Assembly (NCBI GenBank): GCA_023145435.1
Contig: JAGLDS010000003.1
Coordinates: 1 to 64,000, forward strand
DNA length: 64,000 nt
Source: Clostridiales bacterium
GTDB lineage: Bacteria > Bacillota > Clostridia > DUPQ01
Direction: 5' to 3'
Every line of letters begins with the position of its first letter. Within the stretch, counting starts at the first letter, position 1. The notes under the pieces are model-generated. The model worked only from the letters and a program-made list of their open reading frames with translations. It was not told where the DNA came from and ran no database searches. Of the stretch, positions 63,818-64,000 are shown one piece after another. The position numbers and the translations under genes were made by a program.

Positions 63818-64000
63818 CTATAATTTTAATTGTAGTAATTTATTAGGTAAATGTTTCATTGTAAAAGTTTTTTGATTAATAACTATACTATAGGTTATTT
63901 CTTCACTATGAGTGTTTCTAATGAAAATATTATTATCATAAACGGTAAAATCAAGCATTCGATTAGATAGATTAGAAAAAGTAACAGTTGCAAGACTATT
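63818..64000 (-). CDS. C-terminal fragment of an unidentified protein, cut by the window edge
   Basis: On the minus strand an open frame runs from the right edge to a TAG at 63818-63820, giving 60 residues (NSLATVTFSNLSNRMLDF near the start, HLPNKLLQLKL at the end). No motif is recognised; the beta-type pattern suggests the last domain of a larger protein. It is convergent with rnr, 12 bases from its stop. The start lies outside the window. A shorter gene beginning at an internal ATG cannot be excluded. Confidence 0.5.
   Translation of the reverse strand, partial: NSLATVTFSNLSNRMLDFTVYDNNIFIRNTHSEEITYSIVINQKTFTMKHLPNKLLQLKL

Noticed and set aside
1-64000. tRNA, rRNA or riboswitch genes
   Set aside because: Intergenic gaps are short and AT-rich. 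No GC-rich cloverleaf, conserved TTCGA arm or known riboswitch core was recognised by eye; a covariance-model scan would be decisive.

Overview
This is an AT-rich, very compact bacterial stretch, with few gaps above 150 bases and none above 300. It uses the standard bacterial code: TGA is a real stop (for example at the end of the ROK regulator at 15305-15307) and TGG encodes Trp. Promoters of the TTGACA/TATAAT type, AGGAGG-type ribosome sites, many ATGA start/stop overlaps, an ECF sigma/anti-sigma pair with an RsgI-type ectodomain and an anaerobic 2-hydroxyacyl-CoA dehydratase activator module suggest an anaerobic, heterotrophic, low-GC Gram-positive lineage. It could be Bacillota or a free-living relative of the Mollicutes such as Izemoplasmatales or Haloplasmatales; this is inference, since no rRNA, tRNA or ribosomal protein gene is present to fix it. 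No CRISPR array, insertion sequence or phage gene was seen.

Layout. 1-2490: a small membrane protein and an APC amino-acid permease fused to two UspA domains. 2490-4541 (minus): a membrane-anchored LuxR-type regulator and a sugar-nucleotide epimerase-like protein. 4689-12120 (minus): a complete oligopeptide ABC operon (binding protein, two permeases, two ATPases, a small membrane protein) with promoter, internal hairpin and terminator. 12168-14087: an M32 carboxypeptidase coupled to an ACT-domain protein. 14091-28541: a fifteen-gene same-strand cluster led by a ROK repressor, containing a ceramidase-like hydrolase, two small ATC-hydrolase-like proteins, a DegT aminotransferase, a PIG-L deacetylase, NagB- and NagA-like enzymes, two Gfo/Idh/MocA oxidoreductases, a GNAT, a DHDPS/NAL-type aldolase, an aldo-keto reductase, an SDR and a class-III aminotransferase. 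28625-30859: an ADP-forming acyl-CoA synthetase. 30865-34531: an ECF sigma factor with an anti-sigma factor carrying seven FN3-like ectodomain modules.

34513-41722: a TPR-like membrane protein, a HerA-type ATPase, and a transglutaminase/DUF58/MoxR operon. 41766-45260: threonine aldolase, an Mrp-type Fe-S carrier ATPase, an alpha/beta hydrolase and a lipoprotein. 45278-50198: an MFS transporter, an ArsR-like regulator, an FGGY sugar kinase and a tagaturonate-epimerase-like protein. 50184-54410: a two-gene 2-hydroxyacyl-CoA dehydratase activase system. 54567-58535: an ADP-ribosylglycohydrolase, apt, deoD and pyk. 58643-60955 (minus): a polar amino-acid ABC transporter. 61080-63805: a GNAT and RNase R. 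A truncated minus-strand gene runs off the right edge.

Taken together the window describes a peptide, amino-acid and sugar scavenger: peptide import plus intracellular carboxypeptidase, amino-acid uptake, purine salvage, and an apparently specialised amino-sugar or amino-acid-derived compound pathway. That pathway cluster is the best candidate for an undescribed system. All family assignments come from reading motifs by eye; no database search was possible.
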